Part shown: positions 20,669-30,879 of the stretch, in pieces
How positions within the stretch are numbered: the stretch's first letter is position 1
Layout of the letters: each line of letters begins with the position of its first letter
NCBI GenBank assembly: GCA_963576725.1
Contig: OY755252.1
Location: 27,114,722 to 27,178,721 of the forward strand
Direction: 5' to 3'
From: Azorinus chamasolen
Lineage: Eukaryota; Mollusca; Bivalvia; Cardiida; Solecurtidae
Length of the DNA stretch: 64,000 bases
The notes under the pieces: model-generated
The model's input: only the letters and a program-made list of their open reading frames with translations
Told to the model about the DNA's origin: nothing
The model's database searches: none
Position numbers and translations under genes: made by a program

Positions 20669-21040
20669 CTTTCCCTCGTGTAAACCAGAGCTCCAGATAA
20701 GGTGCGTAAATTTAAACATTTTCAAGCATAGCTCCTTTATTTCTCCACCAAACCCTATAATGTGACCACTCTTTAGAATCGTCTCGAAGAGACGATTCTA
20801 AAGAGTGGTCACAGTATAGGGTTTGGTGGAGAAATGGCGATTTTAGTATTTGGGTACGCATTGTTATCTGTAGCTCTGGTAAACACCTTTTCATGACTTT
20901 GCAAGTAGAGTAGACCCAGATCAAACAGCTGCTGTAGGTGCGGTCTGATCAGAGTCTGCTGAGGCTGGTTGCTTCAGAAATTATAATAGATCTGACTCGA
21001 CAGTTTCTAGCTACTGATACTAAAAAATTCGGAAGGAGTC
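20664..21040 (-). repeat. Family A/I element interrupted by family C
   Basis: Left part TTAACCTTTCCCTCGTG and right part ACACCTTTTCATGACTTTGC flank a family C copy. GTAAAC is repeated on both sides of the insert. The decayed hairpin is CCCAGATCAAACAGCTGCTG. Confidence 0.65.
20682..20877. repeat. MITE family C with a near-perfect hairpin
   Basis: CAGAGCTCCAGATAAGGTGC to GTTATCTGTAGCTCTG. Long hairpin arms meet at CGTCTCGAAGAGACG. It is inserted in the element at 20664-21040. Confidence 0.88.
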
Positions 21041-21089
21041 GGATGTTTCAAATCTAATGGAGAATGGAAAATAGTGTTCACCTTTACAT

Positions 21090-22670
21090 AACCCTTTCCC
21101 TCATATAAACGGGTGATTCTTCAAAAATTTGTAATTTTGCCTACAAATTTTTCAAAAACATTTTGCTCATAAAACCGTTTGCTTAACACGTATACCATAA
21201 CTATGAACTGTCTTTGACTTATAAAGAGTAATGTCCGTGCTGATTGTTCAATAGAAAATATTTTTTTTACATTTTATAAATTGCCAATGACCTGAAAATG
21301 TCATTACCGCAACAATGTATAATTGGACCTCGTTTTATCTTAATATTTAGTTAAAGGGTGTTTATCGTTCACGATGTGTGTAAATTATGAATATGAATAA
21401 CGTAATTCTGTTTCTTTTAGTAATACATCTTGCAAAATCAAAAATTGTCTCTTAAGGTGATGGAAACAGCTAATTTTTAAGATTTTGATGTATCGAAATT
21501 GTCTCCAAAGTGTTACTAAATTTCTTTTAATTAACTAAAAGCATGCTTTATACTAGCTTTAGAACTAATTTATCGTAAAAGTATACAGTTCAAACATTTC
21601 CATTGCTCAACTTTTAAAAAATGGCAAAAAATGCCAAAAAATGAATGAAAAACGTTTCGGTAATGACGTTTCGGTAATGACGTTGCGGTAATGACAGCAA
21701 AAAGTAAAGCCAAATGGTACTGAATTTATACAGAAATATTATTTATTTTGTTTTTGGATGCAAGTTAAAGTCGTATTTTCACAAAATAGTTGTAAGATAC
21801 CAAAATAATTAAGGGTTATGTCAGTACCGAAACACAGGCCGTTTTGGTAATGACCGTTTCGGTAATGACAATTTTGTTTATTTTTCATAATTTCAGGCAT
21901 TTACCCAGTACATGTTTCAATTATTTTATGCATTTAAGCATCGTGTACACACAGCGTATACGACAAGATCTGTTAACATGAATTTATAGTTCAGCTTGCC
22001 TGGTTTGAGGGCGTTTCGGTGCTGACGGCCTAAAAACATAATCAATAGAAATAGATGTTTGGGAGGCCATTTCTTATAATAGAACTGGGATTGCTAATTC
22101 GAAGTGTACCCTATAATGACTGCATGGGGAAAACCTTCTGATGACGTCAGAAGGGATTTCCCTTAATTTCAAGATAAAATAGGTACAGGCTAAAACACCA
22201 TACCGTTTCGGTACTGACAGGAAATCGAGGGACAAAAATCAGCAGCTGAAAAAAGCCACTAAAGATTAAACTAACAGCTATATTTTGTATTCATTCATTC
22301 TATGATAATATGATGACATTATCAATAGAGAAAAATTATCAAATTTATGATGATTTAAGGTCAAGATATCTCATTCTATTATGTGTTGTATCATGAGGGA
22401 CATGGGAATTTTGCACCCCCTTTCATATTTCAAACTCGATTCCAAGAAAATGAACATAAATTCTCACTGGTTATCACTATATTCTCACTAAGGTATGTCA
22501 TATTAACTAGGCAAAGATAAAATATTCTTATAAAAGTAAATTTTTATGACTTTTAAATCATGTGAAAGGTGAGGGACAGCATATTACACATTTTTGAAGA
22601 ATCACCCGCACATGTTTTCACGCATTTGCAAACAGAGTAGACCCAGATCAGACGGCTCCTAGAAGTATTA
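21090..22670 (+). repeat. Family A fragment interrupted by a 1.5-kb element
   Basis: ACCCTTTCCCTCATATAAAC (to 21110) and CATGTTTTCACGCATTTGC (from 22611) are adjacent segments of a forward family A element, separated by the insert at 21111-22607. The copy stops in its hairpin apex (GGCTCCTAGAAG), where family F begins. Confidence 0.75.
21111..22607. mobile_element. 1497-bp inverted-repeat element with iterated GTTTCGGTAATGAC
   Basis: Its 25-bp terminal inverted repeats (GGGTGATTCTTCAAAAAT then T/G, then TGTAAT) differ at one base. There is no ORF of note, so it is non-autonomous. The 14-mer GTTTCGGTAATGAC or close variants occurs at 21654-21667, 21668-21681, 21682-21695, 21841-21854, 21856-21869, 22013-22026 and 22205-22218, plus a reverse copy at 21820-21833. 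I do not recognise the family. Confidence 0.8.
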
Positions 22671-22915
22671 TTAACCCTTCGCTTGCTATTCGCGTCAATA
22701 TACCTACCTGTAAATAGTGAAGACCCAGATGAGACAGCTCCTGCAGGAGCTGTCTCATCAGGGTCTGCACTATTTACAAGTTGATCGTGCAACCAGTGCA
22801 CTCCACAGCAGTGATTGCACAGGGAAATACTTGTACACAGTTAAGATATATGTAATTATACAACAGGACATGGGTAAAGAAGGAGTATTTTAAAATTTAG
22901 AAAGAGAAGGGTTAA
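22671..22915 (+). repeat. MITE family F
   Basis: TTAACCCTTCGCTTGCTATTC to AGAAAGAGAAGGGTTAA. The hairpin is GAAGACCCAGATGAGACAG CTCCTGCAGGAG CTGTCTCATCAGGGTCTGC: the arms differ at A/T and at GAAG/GCAG. Other copies: 39514-39764, 41504-41755 and 53163-53412. Confidence 0.88.
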
Positions 22916-23094
22916 CGTAGAAGCTATTAGTATACACCTGGTTTAAATTGCACATTCAGTAGCAGTTTCATCTGGATCTGCATTATTTGCCTAAGACAAT
23001 GTAAAATGTAAGACAATGTAAAATTACTTTGTGTAATTATTGTAGCAAAGCGTTAGGTTCTGTTTTGTAAGGCGCAGTTTCTTGCAGTGTATAT

Positions 23095-23313
23095 CTAACC
23101 CTTACAACGCTGAGTTTTCAAATGGACTATTCCAAAATTAAAACAGGTCAATCTTATGGTGGATATTTAGGGATGTTTTCTACAGAAAAATGTAACATGA
23201 CAAACAGTGCAGACCCTGATGAGAGGGCTCCTCTAGGAGCCCTCTCATCTGGGTCTGCACTGTTTGCAAGGGACATAATAATAGTGACTTGTGTCCCGCA
23301 CTGTATGGGTTAA
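23095..23313 (+). repeat. MITE family G
   Basis: CTAACCCTTACAACGCTGAG to CACTGTATGGGTTAA. Arms GCAGACCCTGATGAGAGGG / CCCTCTCATCTGGGTCTGC, apex GCTCCTCTAGGAGC. An H-like scrap with CATGATCAGGATCCACACTG follows at 23395-23545. Confidence 0.88.
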
Positions 23314-23601
23314 CCAAGTCACAATACACATGCTTACAGTATATTTACCATAATGTCCTCAAAGAATTAGAAGTCAGATTTTCAGATTTAAAAATGTCAT
23401 GCACCATCATATCTGATCATGATCAGGATCCACACTGTTTGACCATCAGACAGAAATGGGACAAACCTAACTTTTCAAACTGTAACTAGTACTGTTAGCA
23501 GTACTGTTTGCAGACAACAGTTAGCAAAAGTTTACCTAGTTTTGTGTGCTCTCTTACATAATTGCTATCCCAGTCACAAATAGCTAATACTCTACTTACC
23601 C

Positions 23602-23853
23602 TTAACACTTTCCCTCATATTAACGTGTTTTCACGCATTTGCAAACAGAGTAGACCCAGATCAGATGGCTCCTAGAGGTGTCGTCTGATCAGGGTCTGCT
23701 CTGTTTGCTAATAGAATTTGATAGATCTTTGTCTTTGCTTTCTAAAATGTCTACAAAGTTCCACCTTCCACATTTCTATATAACTATTTTGTTAATGAAT
23801 ATTCAGCAGGTATTGAATTATTTGGAATAAACACAGAACAGGGAAAGGGTTAA
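23602..23853 (+). repeat. MITE family A
   Basis: TTAACACTTTCCCTCATATT to CAGGGAAAGGGTTAA, complete. Apex decayed to CTCCTAGAGGTGTC. A degenerate core follows at 23870-23960. Confidence 0.9.
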
Positions 23854-23963
23854 TATGGGGACAGACAAACTTAGGTGCAAATAGTGCAGACCCAGTTTGT
23901 AATGCTCCTGAAAGATCAGCTAGATAAGGGTCTACACATTTTGCTACTGTATCAGTCTAAATG

Positions 23964-24209
23964 TAACCCTGATATGGATGCCTTTTAATTTTGCTTTGCG
24001 AACAGAGCAGACCTTGAAGACCAGATGGCTACAGCAGGAGCTTTCTAATCAGGGTCTGCTCATTTTGCTTCTGAAATTCTATAGTTTCTGTCATTGCAGA
24101 AAATTCCTGTATCCATATATAAATTATATAACATAAAAAATCAGCAAATTAATATTTATGGTGTCACTATTTTCTTACATTATCGAGTATTGAATGGGTG
24201 AAGGGTTAA
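23964..24209 (-). repeat. MITE family I, diverged
   Basis: GTAACCCTGATATGGATGCC to GGTGAAGGGTTAA, with hairpin CCAGATGGCTACAGCAGGAGC. It shares TTAA 24206-24209 with the next element. Confidence 0.7.
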
Positions 24210-24425
24210 CCCTTACAAAGCTGAGTTTTCAAAATTTTAATGGACTATTCCAAAATTCAAACAGGTAAAGATTATGGTAAATATTTAGGGACTTTTCTAA
24301 AGAAAAGTTTAACATTACAAACAGTGCAGACCCTGATGAGAGGGCTCCTGTAGGAGCCCTCTCATCTGGGTCTTCACTGTTTGCAAAGGATATTAGTGAC
24401 TCGTGTCCCTCACTGTAAGGGTTAA
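24206..24425 (+). repeat. MITE family G
   Basis: Complete TTAA-bounded copy; arms GCAGACCCTGATGAGAGGG / CCCTCTCATCTGGGTCTTC, apex GCTCCTGTAGGAGC. Confidence 0.9.
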
Positions 24426-24579
24426 GTAGGGAGTATCTAACTCATGGCTTTAGTTCACAGCCTTTCAATTGATCAGTTATCATATTCCAACAAAGGTATA
24501 ATATTCCTTTCAATGATGGGTTTTTGTACTAAGGGTATGCAGTGAAAATTCTCTAAAGCAACCATTGTATATATAAATG

Positions 24580-24836
24580 TAGGCGTGTTAAAAAGTAGAT
24601 GATTTCTTAATGCAGTAACCTTTGTGGTCATTAACTGTTTTATGCGGAATAAGCATGCATTGTCATTTGCAAACAGTGTAGACCCAAAGATGGCCTCATC
24701 ATGTACTGCACTGTCCTTTAGCAAGCCTAAGCCTTTTACACTGTGTGGGCCTTATAGTTAAACACTGAAAATTCAGTGTTTTAAGGGTTAAGCTACCTCC
24801 TGCCTTAAAAATCCCAAATTAGAAGTTTTATTGTAC
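24580..24836. repeat. Degenerate family E containing a decayed family G
   Basis: TTCTTAATGCAGTAACC and GCTACCTCCTGCCTTAAAAA to TTTTATTGTA are family E landmarks. Between them lies AACAGTGTAGACCCAAAGATGG ... AAATTCAGTGTTTTAAGGGTT from a reversed family G. Confidence 0.4.
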
Positions 24837-24947
24837 GTAGAGTTTTGCACAGTACTAAGTGTGGGAGGAAAATTGATTGGTTATGCAAACAGTCTGAATC
24901 CATCAGCTGAAGATCCCTTTTCAGCCAGATCCCAGCTGGTTAGCCCT

Positions 24948-25175
24948 TTAACCCATTCCTTCATTGACACCTCTGTAAAATTTATTTTTTGAAACAATTG
25001 TGATAAATAGAGCCTGAAAATTTTGCTCCTATGAAACAAGAATATGCTCTTTTAATCACAATGGTTTTGAAACTACACAAATTTAAAAGTTTCTTTTTCT
25101 CTTCTAAATGCTCCTTTTCAGTAGATTTATTCAAAGAGGTTGGGTTTAAAAACAGCCTATGAGGTAACGGGTTAA
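24948..25175 (+). repeat. MITE family B, hairpin eroded
   Basis: TTAACCCATTCCTTCATTGAC to GAGGTAACGGGTTAA; apex AATTTTGCTCCTATGAAACAAG. Confidence 0.75.
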
Positions 25176-25299
25176 ATGTGTGAACCGAATCTACTGGCAT
25201 TTGCAAACTGTGTGAACCAAGATCAGATGTTTCCAAGAACCATTCAAAATTCTCACGTAAATTTTAGCAGTTTACACTTAATGGACTCCAACTGTTCAC

Positions 25300-25739
25300 C
25301 CTTTCAACGCTGAATTTTCAGAGTGGAACAGTCCATCAGTGTTTAACCCATTCCCGCATAGGCTATTTTTAGATACAACTTCTTTGAATAAATCTACCGA
25401 AAAGGAGCATTAACTAGAGAAAAGGAAAAGTTTAGAATTTTGTAGTTTGAAACCATTGTGATAAATAGAGCATTTGCTCCTATAGGAGCAAATGCTCTAT
25501 TTATCACAATGGTTTCACAAAGTGACTTTTACAGAGTCGTCAAAAGTTGGTCAATATGAGGGAATGGGTTAACTCTAGAGTCCACTCAGTATGATAGTCT
25601 TAAACTTGCTAGAGGACTTTGCATGACAAACTGTGCAGATCCTGATCAAAGGGCTCCTAGATGAGTCCTTGATGGTCTGGCGGGTTACATACACCGTTTG
25701 ACAATAACAGTGCAAGGGTGTCCCACATTCAAAGGGTAA
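25300..25739 (+). repeat. Family J element split by family B
   Basis: Left part CCCTTTCAACGCTGAATTTTC (to 25342) and right part CTCTAGAGTCCACTCAGTATG to CATTCAAAGGGTAA flank the B copy. Hairpin CTGATCAAAGGGCTCCTAGATGAGTCC. A further decayed J stretch precedes it at 25176-25299. Confidence 0.6.
25343..25572 (-). repeat. MITE family B with a perfect 68-bp palindrome
   Basis: Palindrome 25449-25516, 34-bp arms without mismatch. TTAA at both ends; it sits inside a family J element. Confidence 0.9.
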
Positions 25740-25897
25740 AATTATGGTGGACCATTCAGCAAGATTTGGATTGTTGTTGATGAAAAGAAAGGAAGAAAAT
25801 ATTTAAATGATAGATTTGCAGAGTATCTTAATCGTTTACCTGAGATTTCTTTTCATGATGTCTTTACTTCTTACGTGAATATTTATGAGGTGAAGGA

Positions 25898-26084
25898 TTA
25901 ACCCTTTCCTTTACATAAGCACCATTTCATGCTTTTGCAAACAGAGTAGACCCAGATTAGACGGCTCCTGGAGGAGACAAGACAAAAAAAATTTCATGGA
26001 AATTTTTACATTATAAAACTTCAGCATATAAATATTCATGATGTTATTATTTCCTACATAAATATGAAACGGGGAAAGGGTTAA
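25898..26084 (-). repeat. MITE family I, right arm lost
   Basis: TTAACCCTTTCCTTTACATAA to CGGGGAAAGGGTTAA. After GGCTCCTGGAGGAG the second arm is missing. Confidence 0.75.
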
Positions 26085-26235
26085 TTATCATATATATGTG
26101 AATAGTGAACACACTTAGAACACTTAGTCTGGCTATGTGAAATAAATTCATTTATTTCAATATTTATATATTATAATCTGTTCAATGGTTTTGAATTTAG
26201 ATGATAAATGTAGTTATTTAGACTTTTATCAGGAT

Positions 26236-26492
26236 TTAACCCTTTCCCAGTTATATATTTAGCCCAGATTTCAGTACCTACTGAATATTCATGGGCAAAA
26301 TAATTATTAAGAAATATATATTGCATGATATTGAGGGATATTTTAGCATGGGAGTTCCTGAAAAACGATGTGATCAAATGAAGTATATTACGGTCAGTCT
26401 GACTCGAAATGAAAAAAATATCGACTAAAATTCAGTGACAAAGTAAATTGAAATGGACGGTAGTTTATAATATTCATGGAGTAAAGGGTTAT
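26236..26492 (-). repeat. Chimeric A/I element
   Basis: The left end is family A (TTTCCCAGTTATATATTTAG, TACCTACTGAATATTCATGG), the right end family I (ATATTCATGGAGTAAAGGG). The middle (GATGTGATCAAATGAAGTAT) matches neither. Confidence 0.5.
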
Positions 26493-26717
26493 CCCTTTTG
26501 CTCATACAAAACATGTTTTCATGTCCTCATCCTCGAGGAGCCGTCTGATCAGGATCTGCTCTGTTTGCTAATAGAATTTATTTGATAAACCGGTTTCTTT
26601 GCTTTCTAAAATGTCTGCAATGTTACAAGTGTCCATATTTCTTTATAACTTTTTTGTTAATGAATATTCAGTAGGTATTGAAATTTGGACTAAAAATTAG
26701 ACCAGGGAAAGGGTTAA
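26489..26717 (+). repeat. MITE family A, left arm lost
   Basis: TTATCCCTTTTGCTCATACAA to CCAGGGAAAGGGTTAA. Only the arm GAGGAGCCGTCTGATCAGG remains. An H-like decayed stretch follows at 26790-26925. Confidence 0.8.
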
Positions 26718-26943
26718 GCAGACTAATTTTCATCGCAAGTGAACAGTTAATTGTTTTCTCTGGGAGTGGTCTTCTTATTGATGTGGCTGCCATTAACTCT
26801 CTGAAGACTTCTGCAAAAAAAATGTCATCTGCTTCAAGTTGTAAAGTACATTTTTATCGCTTTTCTTTCCAACACAAGTGTCAGAATGTTAAACAGTTTG
26901 AAGCTTGATTGAGACACTGATTTATTGAATTTTTTAACCCATT

Positions 26944-27104
26944 TTAACCCTTTCCCTGTTCTGTATTTTGTCCAAATTTTAATCTACTGAAAATTCATGG
27001 CAAAATTAGTTATAATGAAATATATGGAAGGTAGAACATTGCGGCCATTTTAGAAAGTAAAGAAACAGATCTATCAAATTCCATTAGCAAATTAAGCAGA
27101 CCCA
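26944..27104 (-). repeat. MITE family A, truncated at the hairpin
   Basis: TTAACCCTTTCCCTGTTCTG to GCAGACCCA, then family J sequence. Confidence 0.75.
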
Positions 27105-27470
27105 GTTCACTCTGTATGATATGATATACTTCGTGAAAAGGATTTTGAACGCAAACTGTGAAACACATGCATGCAGACACTGATTATTGGACTCCTTTGT
27201 ATCCATGCTTATAAAACTTTAAGTTGAGTCTGATTTCGTTCTCAAGTTTTTGATTGGTCAGATTTGAGCCTCTGGCTCAAATCTGACCAATCATCTGAGC
27301 CTCTGGCTCAAATCTGATCAATCAAAAGCTTGAGAACTCAAATCTGACCAATCAAAAGCTTGAGAACAACTCAGACTCAACCAAAATGTTTTATAAGCAT
27401 GGACTCTGATTTTGATCTACACTGTTTGGAAATGTCAGTATGTACTTGTCCAGCATTCAAAGCGTAAGAA
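27105..27470 (+). repeat. Family J element split by foldback Q
   Basis: Left part TTCACTCTGTATGATATG to GACACTGATTATTGGACTCC; right part CTGATTTTGATCTACACTG to CAGCATTCAAAGCGTAA. Q occupies the former hairpin apex. Confidence 0.55.
27202..27403. repeat. Foldback family Q with repeated CCAAT units
   Basis: Ends TCCATGCTTATAAAACTTTA / ATGTTTTATAAGCATGGA. The arm unit TCAAATCTGACCAATC is locally multiplied on the right side, giving several CCAAT boxes in both orientations. Confidence 0.75.
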
Positions 27471-27520
27471 AACATCCATTTCCGTTTTGATAATTGGCAA
27501 TTGTTTGTTTCTATTTTTAG

Positions 27521-27697
27521 ACCAGATCTGGGATTTCAGCTAGTCAGTGAACAGGTGTGTCATCACCCGCCAATCAGTGCATTCCATGTCGAGTCAAAAT
27601 CATTCAAGTTCCATGGCTCTATTCATCCCAAGCTCAAGTTCTGGGGGAAATCTGTAGAAATAAATCCAAAAGGTGTTGTAACGTTAGAACTAAAAAG
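27521..27697 (+). CDS. ORP gene exon 3 (OSBP signature, with Cys for Ser)
   Basis: Acceptor TTTCTATTTTTAG, donor AG|GTAAGC; 177 bp, phase 2 in and out. It encodes PDLGFQLVSEQVCHHPPISA, then FHVESKSFKFHGSIHPKLKF and WGKSVEINPKGVVTLELK. The His-His pair of the signature, which contacts the phosphoinositide phosphate in the family, is intact. The residue before it is Cys (TGT at the codon for the usual Ser). The reading frame and both splice sites are clean, so this does not look like pseudogene decay. Confidence 0.95.
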
Positions 27698-27754
27698 GTA
27701 AGCACAACACCTGATTTATAAGAGGATACAGTAAAGTATATGTAATCTAAACAC

Positions 27755-27983
27755 TTAACCCTTTCCTCCATGGGCTATTTTTAGATCCAACCTCTTTGAA
27801 TAAATCTACCCAAAAGGAGCATTTACTAGAGAAAAGTAAAATTTTAGAATTTTGTAGTTTGAAACCATTGTGATAAATAGAGCATTTGCTCCTATAGGAG
27901 CAAATGCTCTATTTATCACAATCGATTCATAAAGGGACTTTTACAGAGGCGTAGAAAAGCGTATTTATGGAGGAAAGGGTTAA
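27755..27983 (-). repeat. MITE family B
   Basis: TTAA-bounded, 58 bp after the exon 3 donor. The palindrome is complete except that the right arm ends CAATCGATTC instead of CAATGGTTTC. Confidence 0.9.
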
Positions 27984-28246
27984 CCAATAATCTCGTAGGC
28001 TATTTTTAGATCCATTCCCTTCATAGGCTATTTTTAGATCCATTCCTTCATAGGCTGTTTTTAGATCCAATGTCTTTATATAAATCTACTGAAAAGGAGC
28101 AATTTACTAGAAAAAGGGGAAATTTCAGAATTGTGTAGTTTTGTCACCATTGTGATAAATGGAGCAAATGCTCTGTTTATCACAATGGTTTCACAAAGTG
28201 ACTTTTACAGAGGCGTCAACAGACAAAAATATATGGGAATGGTTGA
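27980..28246 (-). repeat. Family B with a triplicated end
   Basis: The terminal segment AGGCTATTTTTAGATCCATTC occurs three times in tandem (27995-28065) before the normal body resumes. One hairpin arm is lost (GATAAATGGAGCAAATGCTC). Confidence 0.75.
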
Positions 28247-28259
28247 TCGTCAACAGTCT

Positions 28260-28483
28260 TTAACCCTTTCCCTGTTCCATGTTTATTACAAATTTTAATA
28301 CCTACTGAATATTCATGGACAAAATAGGTATAATGAAATAATTAATATGGAAGGTGGAACATTGTAGCCATTTTAGAAAGTAAGAAGCAGATCTTTCAAA
28401 TTGCACTAGCAAACAGCCGTCTGATTTGGGTCTACTCTGTTTGCAAATGCGTGAAAACACATTTATATGAGGGAAAGGGTTAA
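28260..28483 (-). repeat. MITE family A, one arm lost
   Basis: TTAA-bounded; GCAAACAGCCGTCTGATTTGG shows direct joining of the arm base to the second arm. Confidence 0.85.
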
Positions 28484-28610
28484 GGCCAGTGGCCGAGTGT
28501 TCTTCAGTGCACAAAAAATGCAATTTGTTCCATACATGGAGATCCTCTGGAGTCTTCCCGCTAAATTTTACATGTTGGTATACTTTCTGTCAGCACTATA
28601 CATGTAAGTA

Positions 28611-28814
28611 CAGTAAAACCTCTCTATAACGACCACTAAATTGTGTTAATTAGTTGGTATTTTGGACAGGTGGTTGCTTAAAGCAAGGTGAAAGTAAAAC
28701 AGAACGCTCCTATAGGAGCGTTCTGTTTTACTTTCACCTTGCTTTAAGCATCCCCCTGCCTTTAACACAAAACACTTGATGTAATTTAGTGGTTGTTATA
28801 GAGAGGTTTTACTG
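28611..28814. repeat. MITE family D, 24 bp before exon 4
   Basis: CAGTAAAACCTCTCTATAAC to AGAGAGGTTTTACTG, flanked by TA (28609-28610, 28815-28816). Inner hairpin apex AACGCTCCTATAGGAGCGTT. The element ends 24 bases before the exon, so it supplies the sequence just upstream of the splice acceptor region. Confidence 0.88.
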
Positions 28815-28838
28815 TACATGTATATCTTTACATTGCAG

Positions 28839-28917
28839 ATGGGGCGAGACATACACATGGCAGAATGTTAATTGTTGTGTTCATAATGTGATAGTTGGAA
28901 AAATATGGATAGAACAT
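28839..28917 (+). CDS. ORP gene exon 4
   Basis: Acceptor CTTTACATTGCAG, 79 bp, donor CAT|GTAAGT; phase 2 in, phase 0 out. It encodes WGETYTWQNVNCCVHNVIVG then KIWIEH. The ETYTW and CCVHNVIxGKxWIE blocks are typical of ORP1/ORP2. The following intron is 22.8 kb and contains the LINE and the Penelope-like element. Confidence 0.94.
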
Positions 28918-29004
28918 GTAAGTATTTTATAATGAGTGTCATTGTCTTGGAGTCTGGATATATTAACTTCTTTATCCTATTCCCTCATAGGCTCTATTTT
29001 GGCT

Positions 29005-29237
29005 TAACCTTTTCCTCCATGAATATTCATGAAGAAATAATGACGTAATGAATATTAATTAGATTAATTTGATATAATAGCACATCGATGCAGGCAGAAA
29101 CTGCGGATTCATATGTATATGATATCATAAGCAAAGACAGCAGACGCTGATCAGACAGCTCCTCTAGGAAGCTGTCTGATCTGGGTCTACTCTGTTTGCA
29201 AAGGCGTAGAAAGGCATATTTATTGAGTAAAGGATTA
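29005..29237 (+). repeat. MITE family I
   Basis: TTAACCTTTTCCTCCATGAAT to TTGAGTAAAGGATTAC. Arms GCAGACGCTGATCAGACAG / CTGTCTGATCTGGGTCTAC. A family B scrap (CATAGGCTCTATTTT) precedes it. Confidence 0.85.
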
Positions 29238-29608
29238 CTGTAAATGTTTTACTTTAACATTGGCAGCTACAGTCAAACAGACAAGCATTAAAATTGGCAC
29301 CTGCATGCTGTGTTCTTGTTATACATTGTAATAGCATGTATAAACACAGAATTTTAGGTTGTGACAGAAAGTGTATAATCGGATAAATAATAATTCAATA
29401 CAGTAATAGAGTAGATTCTGGTCAGACACCTCCTACAGGAGCCGTCTTTTCTTGGTCTGCTCTGTTTAAGATGTGAAAAAGTGTCCCTATCAGTTAACCC
29501 TTTCTTTACCTGTTTATTATTAATGTCAAAAATAATGACATCATGAATATTTACATGGATAAGCTTGATTGTTATAGTGGCATTGTTACCGCACTTGTAC
29601 ACTGGAGT

Positions 29609-30586
29609 TTTTATACGCCCACCTAGTAAAGGTGGTCGTATATTCGCGTGGCCATGTCTGTCCGTCCGTCTGTTCGTTTGAATGATATCACCTTTCATAT
29701 GATTTCACATATATTGCGGGGCTTTTGATATGTCATTTAATTTAAAGTTATGGCCCGACTTTGTGTGTTCGTTGCTTTGTTCGTCGGCGTTTGGATTGTC
29801 TGTTGTTTTCTAGGAAAACTATTAAAAGGATATTAATGAAACTTCACACAAATGATTTATTCAACAAAATCTGAAGCTGAGTTGATTCTGAGGTTCATTC
29901 AATTTGTTGTTACAGAGTTATGGCCCTTGTACTTGATGAAAATCTGCAAATATGAGGATGGCAGTAACTTTTTTATTTAATAAGATATTCGCTTAAATTT
30001 TTATGCCCCCATAGACGATAGTCGGGGGGGGGGCATATTGTTTTTGCCCTGTCTGTCTGTTTGTCTGTTTGTCTGTTTGTTTGTCAGCAACTTTAACATT
30101 GGTCATAACTTTTGAGCCAGTATAGATAGAGACTTGATATTTGGCATACATATGTATCTCATGAAGCCGCACATTTTGAGGGGTGACTTGTCAAGGTCAA
30201 GGTCATCCTTCAAGGTCAGAGGTCAAATATATGGGTCAAATCGCCGACTTTAACATTGGCCATAACTTTTGGACCAGTAGAGATAGAGACTTGATATTTG
30301 GCATGCTTGTGTATCTCATTAGGCTGCACATTTTGAGGGGTGACATGTCAAGGTCAAGGTCAGAGGTCAAGGTCAGAGGTCAAATATATGAGGGGGCATA
30401 GTGTTTCACAAACACATCTTGTTTTTATATAATATCACCCATATATATATGGAGATCATGATCTGAAACACATTTTAGAATATGTCAACACATATTGAAT
30501 CAGGGAAACAGAAGGCTACTTAAAGTAAGGTAATTCTAATGCAGTTTTGTAAGTGGGCGTGTCATGTACCATACACGGTACTCTTG
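29609..30586 (+). repeat. Interspersed repeat V (TTTTATACGCCCACC type)
   Basis: Starts TTTTTATACGCCCACCTAG and ends ATACACGGTACTCTTGTT. It contains a CTGTCCGTCCGTCTG tract and repeat K at 29998-30425. No ORF. Confidence 0.55.
29998..30425 (+). repeat. Interspersed repeat K3 with tandem DR1 motifs
   Basis: TTTTTATGCCCCCATAGACG to CACAAACACATCTTG. AGGTCAGAGGTCA occurs at 30213-30225 and twice back to back at 30357-30369 and 30370-30382. Closely similar to the copy at 5424-5872. Confidence 0.75.
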
Positions 30587-30629
30587 TTGGTAATGGTAGA
30601 AATTGTACAGTCAGATCTGCTATAATCTC

Positions 30630-30879
30630 TTAACACTTTCCCTCATATAAATGTGTTTTCACGCATCTGCAAACAGAGTAGACCCAGATCAGACGGCTCC
30701 TAAAGGAGCCGTCTGATCAGGGTCTACTCTGTTTGCTAATAGAATTTCAAAGATCTGTGTTTTTACTTTCTAAAATGGCTACAATGTTCCACCTTCCATA
30801 TTTCATTATAACCTTTTTGTCCATGAATAGTCAGTAGGTATTGAAATTTGTAATAAACACAGAACAGGGAAAGGGTTAA
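30630..30879 (+). repeat. MITE family A
   Basis: Complete, TTAA-bounded. Left arm GTAGACCCAGATCAGACGG, right arm CCGTCTGATCAGGGTCTAC, apex CTCCTAAAGGAG. It is inserted at CTTAAGC of a family I element. Confidence 0.92.
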
